The notes: generated from the letters alone by a model not told the origin. Positions 46,337 to 55,303 are shown, counted from the stretch's first letter. The stretch is 64,000 bases of DNA from Sphingomonadales bacterium (GCA_028871475.1 JAGWMZ010000002.1:124001-188000); one strand, 5' to 3'. Translations and numbers: made by a program.

Positions 46337-48208
46337 ATGATCGGTCATTCGCGGGCGCGGCCTAGGCTGGGCCTGATGCCGGGCGCTGGCCCGCGTGGCT
46401 GGCTGATGCTGGCCGGGGCTGGCGCGGCGCTGGGCGGGGTTGCGGATGTGTCGGCGCAATCGCTGCCGGTCGTGTCCCATCCGGTGGTGCAGCCCTTGCC
46501 TGCCGAGGGCGGGGCGGCGGCCCAGAATGACCCCGCGCGCCAGCTCAGCAACGCGTTGGGCCGGGTGGGGCGCAATCCGCGTGATGCCGATGCGCTGGCC
46601 GATGCGGGCAATGCCGCCATGGCTATGGGCGATGAGAGCGCCGCCGACAATTTCTACGCCCGGGCCGACAAGATCGAGCCGGGCAATCCCAAGATCGCCG
46701 CCGGCTGGGCAACGCTCAAGCTGCGCGCCTATGAGCCGGTGGCGGCGATCACGCTGTATGATCTGGCCGCAAGGAACGGGCCCCTGACGGCGGGGCAATT
46801 GGCCGATCGCGGGCTTGCCCATGATCTGGTGGGCGACAATGCCAATGCCCAGCGCTTCTATCGCGAGGCCGTGGCGGGTGGAGCCGGCGATGAGGCGGTG
46901 CGCCGCCTCGCGCTCAGCCTGGCGATCGCGGGGGACCGCAAGGGGATGGAAGCGACGCTGGCGCCGCTGCTGCAAAAGCAGGATCGCGCGGCGTGGCGTA
47001 CCCGTGCCTTTGCCTATGCCATCCTTGGGCGTGAGGATGAGGCGGTGGCCATCGCCAAATCGACCATGCCGACCGAACTGGCCAATGGCATGGCGCCCTT
47101 CCTGCGCTTCATGCGCAAATTGACGCCAGCCCAGCAGGCGGCCGCGGCCAATCTTGGCCGTTTTCCGCGCGCGGCCGACATTGGCAAGGATGATCCGCGT
47201 ATTCTGGCCTATGCCTCGCAGCATGGGGTGCGGCATCTGGCGGCGGCTGATGCGCCGCTGGTGCCTTCGGGCGCCTCGCTCGGTCCTGCAACGGCAGAGG
47301 CTCCGTCTCGTCGTGAGGAGACGCGGGCCAGCCGCCGGAAGGACGAGCAGCATGAGCTGCCGCCGGTCAACGCCGCGCCGTCGCTGCCTTCCTCCAATCC
47401 CCTGCCGCCGGACCCCAAGCCTTCGCGTGAGGTATCGCCGCCGCCTGCTCTGGCCTCCTCGCCGCCGCCGCGTCGCGAGCTGGCGAGTGAAGCGCCGCGT
47501 CCCGCACCCGCGGCCTTGCCGTCTGCTCCATTGCCGCCTGCGACCAGCTCTGCTGCCACCGGGAAACCCCAGCCCGCCGGCCGCTTCGATCTGGCGCAGC
47601 TGCCTGCTGGTGGGGCGCCCGCGCCAGCCGTCACAGGCCCGGTGGCTGACATGCCGCGTAGCCAGCCCGCGCCCGCCGAAGCGCGCGTGGCTGTCGCCCC
47701 GCCCAGGCCCGTGCCGCCCGCCCCGGTTGAAACACGCCCCGCGCCGGCCCCCACCCGGGCGAAGGCCCATGCCCGTGCCCCATCGCGCAAAGCCAGCTTT
47801 GCCGAAGCCTTCAGCGCCTGGGCCGAACCTGAGGCCAAGGGCAAGGTCAGTGAGGCGCCGATGTCGGGCGCGGTGGATCTGCGCAAGATCAAGCCGCGCC
47901 GCCCGCCGCCGAAGGCCCCGCCGCCGCCGGCCTATCCGAGCCGTGTCTGGGTGCAGGTGGGTGTGGGCCGCAGTGCCGACCGCATCGCCTTTGACTGGCG
48001 CAAGATGACGCGTGAGAATCCCAAGCTGCTGGCTGGGCAAAAAGCCTGGACCAGCAACTGGGGGCGCACCAATCGCGTGCTGGTCGGGCCGTTTGATGAT
48101 GAGGCTGACGCCAAGGCGTTTCTCGTCAAGGCGAAAAAAGCCGGGCTCGACGATGCCTTCATGTGGCTGTCGGCCGAAGGGCAGGAGGTTGACGAGCTTG
48201 GCAAATAG
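46337..48208 (+). CDS. Exported TPR and SPOR domain protein
   Basis: 623 residues. An N-terminal signal or anchor (GWLMLAGAGAALGGVADVSAQ) is followed by TPR-like helical repeats (about residues 70-250, such as ADALADAGNAAMAMGDESAA), a long Pro/Ala/Arg-rich linker (about 320-530) and a C-terminal SPOR domain (about 535-618, RVWVQVGVGRSADRIAFDWR to AFMWLSAEGQEV). SPOR domains bind peptidoglycan stripped of stem peptides at the septum. Its position 56 nt after ftsZ supports a division or cell-wall role. The precise function is unknown. Confidence 0.86.
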   Translation: MIGHSRARPRLGLMPGAGPRGWLMLAGAGAALGGVADVSAQSLPVVSHPVVQPLPAEGGAAAQNDPARQLSNALGRVGRNPRDADALADAGNAAMAMGDESAADNFYARADKIEPGNPKIAAGWATLKLRAYEPVAAITLYDLAARNGPLTAGQLADRGLAHDLVGDNANAQRFYREAVAGGAGDEAVRRLALSLAIAGDRKGMEATLAPLLQKQDRAAWRTRAFAYAILGREDEAVAIAKSTMPTELANGMAPFLRFMRKLTPAQQAAAANLGRFPRAADIGKDDPRILAYASQHGVRHLAAADAPLVPSGASLGPATAEAPSRREETRASRRKDEQHELPPVNAAPSLPSSNPLPPDPKPSREVSPPPALASSPPPRRELASEAPRPAPAALPSAPLPPATSSAATGKPQPAGRFDLAQLPAGGAPAPAVTGPVADMPRSQPAPAEARVAVAPPRPVPPAPVETRPAPAPTRAKAHARAPSRKASFAEAFSAWAEPEAKGKVSEAPMSGAVDLRKIKPRRPPPKAPPPPAYPSRVWVQVGVGRSADRIAFDWRKMTRENPKLLAGQKAWTSNWGRTNRVLVGPFDDEADAKAFLVKAKKAGLDDAFMWLSAEGQEVDELGK

Positions 48209-48213
48209 CTGAC

Positions 48214-48239
48214 GGATAAAGTTCCGGTTAACTTTATCC
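48214..48239 (+). terminator. AT-rich hairpin after the SPOR gene, with an embedded DnaA-box sequence
   Basis: GGATAAAGTT (48214-48223) and AACTTTATCC (48230-48239) form a perfect 10-bp stem 5 nt beyond the stop. No T-run follows. The right arm runs into TTATCCACA at 48234-48242, a perfect DnaA-box match, probably fortuitous. Confidence 0.4.
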
Positions 48240-48354
48240 ACAGGCTGTGCACAGGCTTGTGCAGTTATACGCAGGCCAGCATCGCGCTTGATTTTACAAC
48301 GTCAGCCGCGCCACGCATCCTGCCTTGGAATTTAAAACACCAGGATGCGCGTCG

Positions 48355-48867
48355 ATGGTTTCGAGAACGGTGCAGAGCGACTTGCCACGGCACGAGGATT
48401 GCGCGCCGGTGGAAATGCTGGCCTCGCTCTTCGAGGCGCGGGGCTGGACCTATGATTTCGTCAGCGATGACGAGATCACCGGCGAGGTGCAGGGCAGCTG
48501 GGCCAGCTATCAGCTGCGTGGCATCTGGCGGGCGGAGGACAATGTCCTGCAATTGCTCTGCCTGCCTGACATTCGCGTGCCCGATGACAAGAAGCAGGCC
48601 ATGTTCGAGGTGGTGGCGCTGATCAACGAGCAGCTTTGGCTGGGCCATTTCGATGTCTGGTCGAACAATGCCGTGCTGCTTTATCGCCATGGTCTGATGC
48701 TGGGCGACGATGGGCTGATCAGTCTTGCTCAGGCGCAAATGCTGGTCGAGGTGGCGGTCGAGGAATGTGATCGCTTTTACCCGGCCTTCCAGTTCATCCT
48801 GTGGGGCGACAAGAGCCCTGCCGATGCGTTGGCCAGCGCGCTGGTCGATGCCGCCGGGGAGGCGTGA
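48355..48867 (+). CDS. YbjN domain-containing protein
   Basis: 170 residues from the ATG at 48355, with AGGA 9 nt upstream; a TTG at 48325 in frame is an alternative. It matches the YbjN family: a chaperone-like alpha/beta fold with MLASLFEARGWTYDFVSDDE at the N-terminus, QGSWASYQLRGIWRAEDNVL centrally and YPAFQFILWGDKSPADALA near the end. YbjN proteins influence motility and stress responses in E. coli, but their mechanism is unresolved. It precedes proC by 5 nt, so the two are probably co-transcribed. Confidence 0.85.
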   Translation: MVSRTVQSDLPRHEDCAPVEMLASLFEARGWTYDFVSDDEITGEVQGSWASYQLRGIWRAEDNVLQLLCLPDIRVPDDKKQAMFEVVALINEQLWLGHFDVWSNNAVLLYRHGLMLGDDGLISLAQAQMLVEVAVEECDRFYPAFQFILWGDKSPADALASALVDAAGEA

Positions 48868-48872
48868 GAGCC

Positions 48873-49673
48873 ATGGCCTTTCCTGACACGATCCTGATCA
48901 TCGGTTGCGGCAACATGGGCGGCGCGATGCTGGCCGGCTGGCTGGCCGGCGGGCTGGAGGCCGGGCGTTTTACCGTGGTCGACCCGCTGTTGCCCGAGGC
49001 GCCCGAGGGCGTGCGCCTGCTGCGCGAACTGCCGGTGGGCGAGGTGTTCGATCTCATGATGCTGGGCGTCAAGCCGCAGATGCTGAATGATGTCGCGCCG
49101 CAGCTGACGGCGCTGGCGGGCGAGGAGACGGTGGTGCTCTCGATTCTGGCGGGCGCCGAGCTGGCCAGTCTGGCCGCGCGCTTTCCTTCGGCGAGGGGCA
49201 TCGTGCGGGTGATGCCCAATCTCGCCGCAGCCCTTGGCGAAAGCCCGATGGGCGTGGTGGCGCAGGGCCTGTCCGAGGAGGAGGCATCGGCCATCACCGC
49301 CTTCCTCACCCCGCTCGGGACACCCGAATGGGTGAGCGAGGATCTCTTTCACGCGGTGACGGCGCTGGCGGGCTCGGGCCCGGCGTTCATCTATCGCATC
49401 ATCGACGCTCTGGCGACCGGTGGCGTGGCGCTCGGGCTCGATCCGGAACAGGCGCTGCGTCTGGCGCGCTCGATGGTGCAGGGCGCGGCGGATCTGGCCA
49501 TGGCCTCGCCGCATGATCCGGGCGAGCTGGCCCGCCGTGTGGCCAGCCCCGGCGGCACGACGCAGGCCGGGCTCGATGTGCTGGATGACAATGGGGCGGT
49601 GCTGGCGCTGATGCAGGCGACGCTGGGGGCGGCGGAAAAACGCAGCCGTGAAATGGCCGCTGCCGCGCGCTGA
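48873..49673 (+). CDS. proC: Pyrroline-5-carboxylate reductase
   Basis: 266 residues from the ATG at 48873. The Rossmann motif is ILIIGCGNMGGAMLAGWL; VMPNLAAALGESPMGV and the P5CR signature ALAGSGPAFIYRIIDAL, with PGGTTQAGL near the C-terminus, are present. It performs the last step of proline synthesis, reducing P5C with NAD(P)H. proB lies 5 kb away on the other strand. Confidence 0.95.
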   Translation: MAFPDTILIIGCGNMGGAMLAGWLAGGLEAGRFTVVDPLLPEAPEGVRLLRELPVGEVFDLMMLGVKPQMLNDVAPQLTALAGEETVVLSILAGAELASLAARFPSARGIVRVMPNLAAALGESPMGVVAQGLSEEEASAITAFLTPLGTPEWVSEDLFHAVTALAGSGPAFIYRIIDALATGGVALGLDPEQALRLARSMVQGAADLAMASPHDPGELARRVASPGGTTQAGLDVLDDNGAVLALMQATLGAAEKRSREMAAAAR

Positions 49674-49764
49674 TTTTGCCCGTTTTGCCGGGGGCATACG
49701 CCTCGCGTTCAGCTTTTGGCCATGCCGCTTGTGGCAGAAACATTTTGGTACAAAACCTTGCCGC

Positions 49765-49801
49765 CGGTTTCACTTGAAACCGAGCCTGTTCGGCACGATA
49801 T
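49765..49801 (+). promoter_or_regulatory. Promoter with overlapping palindromic operator upstream of the BI-1 gene
   Basis: CGGTTTC-ACTT-GAAACCG (49765-49782) is a perfect 18-bp inverted repeat. Its right arm contains TTGAAA (49774-49779), followed after 16 nt by CGATAT (49796-49801), which would serve as -35 and -10 elements. The arrangement suggests repression by a dimeric regulator. The start codon is 57 nt further on. Confidence 0.45.
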
Positions 49802-49858
49802 TGTCCCATGCCTGCCGGATGCATGTTGCATGCCGGCACGCCTTAGGAGTGTTGGAAA

Positions 49859-50614
49859 ATGGCCATCTGGAATGACCCCCAGCCCTCGCAGACGGGCTTT
49901 GGCGCGTCTTCGAGGATGAATGCTGGTTTCTCGCAGGGCTCGATGGACGCGGGCCTGCGCAAATACATGCTCTCGATCTACAATTACATGACCTCGGCGG
50001 TGCTGCTTTCGGGCATCGTGGCGGTGGTGCTGATGCAGCTTGTGCTGGCGCAGAACCCCATCGCCTATGCCTTGCTCGGTTCGCCGTTGCGCTGGGTGGT
50101 GATGCTGGCGCCGCTGGGCTTTGTCATGGCGATGAACTTTGGCCTTAACCGCATGCAGAGCTCGACGCTCAAGCTGCTGTTCTGGGCCTTTGCCTTCACC
50201 ATGGGCCTGTCGCTCTCCTCGATCCTGCTGGTTTACACCGGCGCTTCGGTGGCCGCGACCTTCTTTGCCACGGCCGGTGCCTTCGCGGGCCTGAGCCTGG
50301 TGGGTTACACCACCAAGAAGAGCCTGTCGGGCATGGGCAGCTTCCTGATCATGGGCGTTTTCGGCCTGCTGATCGCGATGCTGATCAACATCTTCCTGCA
50401 CAGCTCGGGCCTGTCCTTCGTGATCTCGCTGCTGGGCGTGCTGATCTTCGCGGGTCTGACCGCCTATGATACGCAGCGGTTGAAGGGCATGTATGTTCAG
50501 GTTGCGGGCACGCAATATGAGGAAAAGATCGCCGTGATGGGCGCGCTGACCCTCTATCTGGACTTCATCAACATGTTCCAGTTCCTGCTCAGCTTCATGG
50601 GCGATCGCCGCTGA
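49859..50614 (+). CDS. Bax inhibitor-1/YccA family membrane protein
   Basis: 251 residues with a soluble N-terminus of about 35 residues and seven hydrophobic helices. BI-1 traits include AYTTKKSLSGMGSFLIMG-like VGYTTKKSLSGMGSFL, the YDTQRLKGMY motif of the sixth to seventh helices and the conserved FINMFQFLLSFMG ending. Homologues are proton-sensitive calcium leak channels, and E. coli YccA modulates FtsH proteolysis. AGGAG lies 9 nt before the ATG. It appears monocistronic and ends at a strong terminator. Confidence 0.92.
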   Translation: MAIWNDPQPSQTGFGASSRMNAGFSQGSMDAGLRKYMLSIYNYMTSAVLLSGIVAVVLMQLVLAQNPIAYALLGSPLRWVVMLAPLGFVMAMNFGLNRMQSSTLKLLFWAFAFTMGLSLSSILLVYTGASVAATFFATAGAFAGLSLVGYTTKKSLSGMGSFLIMGVFGLLIAMLINIFLHSSGLSFVISLLGVLIFAGLTAYDTQRLKGMYVQVAGTQYEEKIAVMGALTLYLDFINMFQFLLSFMGDRR

Positions 50615-50672
50615 TCCCGGGCCAGGCCGCAGTTTGCCGGCAGTTTCGGAACGCTTTGTCTCAAAAATGCAG

Positions 50673-50707
50673 TGCCCCGGGGAGCAAACCTCCCCGGGGC
50701 ATTTTCT
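50673..50707 (+). terminator. Strong intrinsic terminator of the BI-1 gene
   Basis: TGCCCCGGGGAG (50673-50684) and CTCCCCGGGGCA (50690-50701) form a perfect 12-bp stem with a 5-nt loop, followed by TTTTCTT. Confidence 0.92.
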
Positions 50708-50787
50708 TGTCTGCCGGCTTGGGCTAGGGCCTTGGCCAAAGGAGGGATGCGTCCCTCCGACTGCTTTGCATGGAAAGGCATAGAGGC

Positions 50788-51543
50788 ATGGCGCGTTGGT
50801 GGCCGAAGGGTTTGGGGTTGCGTAAAAGTCTGGTTGTGGGTGGATTGTCGTTGCTGGCCGCTTGCAGCAGCCCGCCGCCGGCGGCTCCGCCGCCTCCGCC
50901 GCCTCCGCCGCCCCCGCCGCCTGTCATCATCATCCCGCCCAAGCCCACGCCGCCGAACGGTGCAACGGCCAATGTGGTGATTCCCGCCATCGGGCCCGAT
51001 GGCGTGCGCCACACGATGATTGTCGATACGGTGGCCGCGCAGCGGGTGTGGAACTTCCGCTCGGCCTGGAACGTGGCGGCGCTCAACTGCACCGCGCCCC
51101 AATATGCCGACATCACCACCGCCTATGGCCTCTTCCTGAAGAAGCACGCCCGGGCCCTTGCCGCCGCCAATCGCAGCGTCGATACGCTGTTCCGTCAGCG
51201 TTACAAGCGCGGCTATGTCGCCCAGCGCGAGAGCTACCTCACCAATCTCTACAACTATTTCGCCTATCCGCCCACGCTGCCCGCCTTCTGCGGTTTTGCG
51301 CTGGGCATGGCGCATGACAGCGCGACGGTCACCAACAAGGAACTGCCCGCCTTTGCCGAAAAGGCCTTTGTGGGCTTTGCCAAGGTCTATGATGACTTCT
51401 ACACCGCCTATGACAAATACCGCGCCGATCTGACCGACTGGAACGCCAAATACGGCCAGTCGACAGCCAGCGTGACAGGCGGATCGCAGGCCGCGGCCTC
51501 ACCCAGCCCGTTGGTGAACAAGGTCACCACGGGCAAGCCCTGA
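50788..51543 (+). CDS. Proline-rich lipoprotein of unknown function
   Basis: 251 residues from the ATG at 50788 (AAAGG 9 nt upstream; another ATG at 50770). The signal peptide ends in the lipobox LLAACSS, so the mature protein is lipidated at that Cys. Two spaced prolines-rich runs follow, including 12 consecutive Pro residues, then a folded domain (about 75-225; NFRSAWNVAALNCTAPQYAD, LPAFCGFALGMAHDSA) with two Cys that could pair. I do not recognise the domain; similar lipoproteins occur in sphingomonads. It is monocistronic, ending at a terminator before the tRNA. Confidence 0.75.
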   Translation: MARWWPKGLGLRKSLVVGGLSLLAACSSPPPAAPPPPPPPPPPPPVIIIPPKPTPPNGATANVVIPAIGPDGVRHTMIVDTVAAQRVWNFRSAWNVAALNCTAPQYADITTAYGLFLKKHARALAAANRSVDTLFRQRYKRGYVAQRESYLTNLYNYFAYPPTLPAFCGFALGMAHDSATVTNKELPAFAEKAFVGFAKVYDDFYTAYDKYRADLTDWNAKYGQSTASVTGGSQAAASPSPLVNKVTTGKP

Positions 51544-51618
51544 GGATTTTTCCACGGGTGCATTTTTTTCTTTCCATGGGGGCGCGGCTTCGCTAATGGG
51601 TCGCCTCCCGCTGGGAAG

Positions 51619-51644
51619 AGGGGCTTGAAACAGCCCCTGTTTTC
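51619..51644 (+). terminator. Terminator after the proline-rich lipoprotein gene
   Basis: AGGGGCT (51619-51625) and AGCCCCT (51632-51638) form a 7-bp stem followed by GTTTTC, 75 nt after the stop and 19 nt before the tRNA. Confidence 0.7.
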
Positions 51645-51663
51645 GGCAGGCAAGCACTGGAAC

Positions 51664-51739
<76 letters not shown>

Positions 51740-51921
51740 GATGCTTGAGTGTCGGATCGCAGATCCGCCTGAAACCACGCACCAGCCCATAGCTGCATCC
51801 GGCAAGGCCTTCGCTTTCACGCGGAGGAACGGGCCGGGTGAAGCTGTGGGCTGGCGCTGTTGCACCCGGCGCGGTAAACTCGCCCGCTGAACCACTGCCA
51901 ACACGACCGCCGGAACCACTC

Positions 51922-52974
51922 ATGCATTTTCTCGACCAGGCCAAGATCTTCATCCGTTCGGGCAGCGGCGGCCCCGGGGCGGTCAGCTTCCGGCGCGAGA
52001 AATACGTCGAATATGGCGGCCCCAACGGCGGCAATGGCGGCAAGGGCGGCGACATCATCTTTGAAGCGGTGGCCGGTCTCAACACGCTGATCGACTTTCG
52101 CTATACCCAGCATTTCAAGGCCCAGCGCGGCGGCGGCGGCGCGGGCACCAACCGCACCGGTGCCGGCGGCGAGGACCGGATCATTCAGGTGCCCGTCGGC
52201 ACGCAGGTGCTCGACGAGGACCGCGAAACGATCCTGCTCGACCTGACCGAAGCGGGCCAGCGCGAACTGCTGCTGCGCGGCGGCGATGGCGGGCGTGGCA
52301 ATGCCAGCTACAAAAGCTCGACCAACCGCGCCCCGCGCCAGCATGGGCCTGGCTGGCCCGGCGAGGAAATGTGGGTGTGGCTGCGCCTGAAGCTGCTGGC
52401 CGATGTGGGCCTTGTCGGCCTGCCCAATGCGGGCAAGAGCACCTTCATCAACCAGATCAGCAACACCAAGGCGAAGGTGGGCGACTATGCCTTCACCACC
52501 ACGCGGCCGCAGCTGGGCGTCGTGCGCCACAAGGCGCGTGAATTCGTGGTGGCCGACATTCCGGGCCTGATCGCGGGCGCGGCTGAAGGCGCGGGCATCG
52601 GCGACCGTTTCCTCGGTCATATCGAGCGGTGCCGCGTGCTGGTCCACCTGATCGACATCGCCGGCAAGGACCCGGTGGATGCCATGGAGATCGTCGAGGA
52701 CGAACTGGCCGCCTATGGCGAGGGTCTGGACGAAAAGCCGCGCCTCATCGTGCTCAACAAGATCGATCAGGCCGATAGTGAACTGGCTGCGGCCTATGCG
52801 AAGGAACTGATCGAGGCCGGCGCGGACAAGGTCTTCCCCATTTCGGGCGCGACGGGCGAGGGGCTTGATGCCCTGCTCGATGCAGTGATCAGCTATCTGC
52901 CCGCCGCAACCGTGACCGAGCGGCCTGCGGGTGAGCGGGAAGAGGCCGAGGATACGAACTGGTCGCCTTTGTAA
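51922..52974 (+). CDS. obgE: GTPase ObgE/CgtA
   Basis: 350 residues from the ATG at 51922. The glycine-rich Obg domain (FLDQAKIFIRSGSGGPGAVS, to about 158) leads to the G domain (GLVGLPNAGKSTFINQIS; switch DIPGLIAGAAEGAGIG; NKID). The C-terminal extension is short. It assists 50S ribosome assembly and coordinates growth. The frame upstream overlaps the tRNA 3' region without homology. The 3' end faces the epimerase gene across repeat element B. Confidence 0.96.
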   Translation: MHFLDQAKIFIRSGSGGPGAVSFRREKYVEYGGPNGGNGGKGGDIIFEAVAGLNTLIDFRYTQHFKAQRGGGGAGTNRTGAGGEDRIIQVPVGTQVLDEDRETILLDLTEAGQRELLLRGGDGGRGNASYKSSTNRAPRQHGPGWPGEEMWVWLRLKLLADVGLVGLPNAGKSTFINQISNTKAKVGDYAFTTTRPQLGVVRHKAREFVVADIPGLIAGAAEGAGIGDRFLGHIERCRVLVHLIDIAGKDPVDAMEIVEDELAAYGEGLDEKPRLIVLNKIDQADSELAAAYAKELIEAGADKVFPISGATGEGLDALLDAVISYLPAATVTERPAGEREEAEDTNWSPL

Positions 52975-52997
52975 GGTGGGGTCAAGAGAAGGTTAGA

Positions 52998-53204
52998 ATG
53001 CGAGGGCCATCGCCCTCGCGCTCCCTTTCGTTTGGAGGGGGCGTGAGGGTTTGAAGCCACGCGCCAGCATCGCCGCGCCGCAGGCAGGAAACTCAAACCC
53101 TGAGCTATCCAATTCATGCCTGCGGCGCGGCGATGCTGGCGCAACGATCGGGAGCCAATACCCTCTCCGAAATAAAGGGAGCGCGAGGGCGATGGCCCTC
53201 GCAT
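52998..53204. repeat. Composite palindromic repeat element B with 31-bp terminal inverted repeats
   Basis: A 207-bp unit whose 31-bp inverted ends (52998-53028 and 53174-53204) are identical to those of element A. Inside is a perfect 26-bp inverted repeat (53061-53086 with 53117-53142) that could form a long cruciform or RNA hairpin. A 21-nt core (53072-53092) is shared with element A (22361-22381), but the rest of the interior differs. It fills the gap between the convergent obgE and epimerase genes. Confidence 0.9.
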
Positions 53205-53228
53205 CTTCTCTTCCCTTATCCCAAAGCC

Positions 53229-54152
53229 TTACAACCAGCCTTCCCGCCGATACCACTCCGCCGTCGCCGCCAGACCAACGCGCGTTTCGATGCGCGGCGC
53301 CCACAGGCTGCCCGGCACTCGCGCTTCGGGCGAGGCAACCCAGTCGGGGTGCATCATATAGCCAACGCGGTCGGCGGTCAGCTTGGCCTTGGCGCCGCGC
53401 AGGCGCGTGTCGATGCTGGCCCCCAGGCGCATCAGGCCGCCTGACAGGCCCATGACGCGTACGCGCTTGCCCATGGCGGCCCCGATGGCGCGGGCAAGGT
53501 CATCATGCGCCCAGCCCTGCGCCAGCCCATCGTCGGGCTCATAGGTCTGGGCAGTGGAAAGGTCTTGCCCGGGGATGAGGGCGATGAGCAGACGGGCGAG
53601 ATCCTCGACATGGATGATCGAGGCGCGGCCACCGGCGGGCATGGGCAGCACGCCGAAGCGCGCGGCGCGGAACAGTTCGAACATCTCCCTGTCGCGCGGG
53701 CCGTAGATGGCGGGCGGGCGCACGATCGTCCAGTCGAGGCCGCTGGTCTTGACCAATTGCTCGGCCAGCGCCTTGGAGGCGCCATAGGTGGAAAGTTCCG
53801 GCTCGCGCGCGGAGAGCGAGGAGACATAGACGAAGCGCCTCACGCCCGCCTTGATCGCTTCTTCCAGCATGGTGAGCGTGCCCACCACATTGGCGTTGAA
53901 GAATTCCTCGGGCTCGGGCGTGTTCACCACGCCGGCCACATGGATCACCGCTTCGGCATCGCGCATCAGGTGGGCGAGGGCCTTTCGGTCATCCAGATCG
54001 CCGCGCAACCAGTCGACGCCGGCGCGCGGCGCCATGGCGCGGCGGGCCAGGGCGCGCGCCTCGACCCCGGCCTTGGCCGCTTCGTCGAGCAGCGCCTGGC
54101 CAACAAACCCCGAACCCCCTGTCAGCGCGATCCGCGGCAGGCTGACGGGCAT
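53229..54152 (-). CDS. NAD-dependent epimerase/dehydratase, complex I NDUFA9-like
   Basis: 307 residues from the ATG at 54152, overlapping the proB stop by 1 nt. It is an atypical extended SDR: the nucleotide motif is ALTGGSGFVGQALL, the active-site region VYVSSLSAREPELSTYGASKA with a YxxxK-like YGASK, and RPPAIYGPRDREMFELFRAA. This subgroup includes the NDUFA9 subunit of mitochondrial complex I and bacterial putative hydroxysteroid dehydrogenases. Its substrate is unknown. Co-transcription with proB is likely. Confidence 0.85.
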   Translation of the reverse strand: MPVSLPRIALTGGSGFVGQALLDEAAKAGVEARALARRAMAPRAGVDWLRGDLDDRKALAHLMRDAEAVIHVAGVVNTPEPEEFFNANVVGTLTMLEEAIKAGVRRFVYVSSLSAREPELSTYGASKALAEQLVKTSGLDWTIVRPPAIYGPRDREMFELFRAARFGVLPMPAGGRASIIHVEDLARLLIALIPGQDLSTAQTYEPDDGLAQGWAHDDLARAIGAAMGKRVRVMGLSGGLMRLGASIDTRLRGAKAKLTADRVGYMMHPDWVASPEARVPGSLWAPRIETRVGLAATAEWYRREGWL

Positions 54153-55303
54153 CAGACCATCACCATCTGGTCGCGGTGCACGATGGCGGGGCGTGGCGCA
54201 TACCCCAGAATGGCGGCATGCTGGGCCGATTTCTGCCCTTTGAGCGCGGCGCATTCGCTCGCGTCATATTCGCACAGGCCGTGGGCGATGACGGCGCCTT
54301 CCGGCCCTTTGATCGCCACCGCATCGCCGCGCGAGAACTGCCCGTCCACGCCTGACAGGCCGGCTGCCAGCAGGCTGGCGCCCTCGCGCAGGGCGCGCGC
54401 GGCCCCGGCATCGACGATCAGCGTGCCCTTGAGCCGCAGGCGACCGCCCAGCCAGGCCTTGCGCGCCGCCGCGCTGGCCCGCGAAGCACGGGGCAGGAAC
54501 AGCGTGGCGATGCCCTGCTCGACGACGCGGGCGATGGGCTGATCCTTGGTGCCGTTGCCGATGGCCAGCGCGATGCCCGCCAGTTCGGCGATTTCGGCGG
54601 CCTGCAATTTGGAGATCATGCCGCCAGAGCCCATGCCGCTGCCCGAAACGGGGCTGGCCATGGCGCGGATATCATCGGTCACCCCGGTCACCACGGGCAG
54701 CAGTGTCGCGCCCGGCTCGGAAGGATGGCGGTCATACAGGCCATCGACATCGGAGAGCAACAGGACCGCATCGGCGCGGGCGGCCTGCGCCACGCGGGCG
54801 GCAAGCCGGTCATTGTCGCCAAAACGGATTTCCTGCGTCGCCACCGAGTCGTTTTCATTGATCACCGGCACCGCCCCGGCATCGAGCAGGCGGGTGAGGG
54901 TGGCGGTGACATTGAGGTAGCGCCGCCGGTCCTCCAGATCCTCCAGCGTGAGCAGCAATTGCGCCGCGCTCAGCCCATGCGCAGCCAACAGCTCCGCCCA
55001 CAGGCCTGAAAGCGCGATTTGCCCCACGGCGGCGGCGGCCTGCGCGTCGGCCAGGCTGCCCCGCCCGCCCTTGTCCAGCCCCAGTCGCCGCGCCCCCAGC
55101 GCAATCGCGCCAGAGGACACCACGATCACCTTCTGCCCGCGCTGCTTGGCCGCTGCAATCTCGGCCACCAGTTCGGTCAGCCATTGCCGGCGCGCGCCTT
55201 GGCCATCGACCAGCAAGGCCGAGCCGACCTTGATCACCAGCAGCGGACAAAGCGTGGAATCGGCCAGATCGGAAAGGCGGGAGAGTCGGGGCGTTTCGGG
55301 CAT
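54152..55303 (-). CDS. proB: Glutamate 5-kinase
   Basis: 383 residues. The amino acid kinase domain (LLVIKVGSALLVDGQGARR, VSSGAIALGARRLGL, VINENDSVATQEIRFGDND) is followed by the C-terminal PUA domain (about 285-380, GTLIVDAGAARALREGASLL). It phosphorylates glutamate in proline synthesis and is feedback-regulated by proline in the family. It is the first gene of a two-gene minus-strand operon with the epimerase. Confidence 0.96.
   Translation of the reverse strand: MPETPRLSRLSDLADSTLCPLLVIKVGSALLVDGQGARRQWLTELVAEIAAAKQRGQKVIVVSSGAIALGARRLGLDKGGRGSLADAQAAAAVGQIALSGLWAELLAAHGLSAAQLLLTLEDLEDRRRYLNVTATLTRLLDAGAVPVINENDSVATQEIRFGDNDRLAARVAQAARADAVLLLSDVDGLYDRHPSEPGATLLPVVTGVTDDIRAMASPVSGSGMGSGGMISKLQAAEIAELAGIALAIGNGTKDQPIARVVEQGIATLFLPRASRASAAARKAWLGGRLRLKGTLIVDAGAARALREGASLLAAGLSGVDGQFSRGDAVAIKGPEGAVIAHGLCEYDASECAALKGQKSAQHAAILGYAPRPAIVHRDQMVMV

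Noticed and set aside
48234..48242. Perfect DnaA box TTATCCACA, suggestive of a replication origin or DnaA control
   Set aside because: Only one box is present, it overlaps a hairpin after the SPOR gene, and no dnaA, dnaN, gidA or hemE neighbours or AT-rich unwinding region are seen.
51740..51921. Frame extending obgE upstream to 51838 and opposite-strand frames over the tRNA
   Set aside because: ObgE homology begins at MHFLDQAKIF at 51922, and the upstream codons lack any family similarity.
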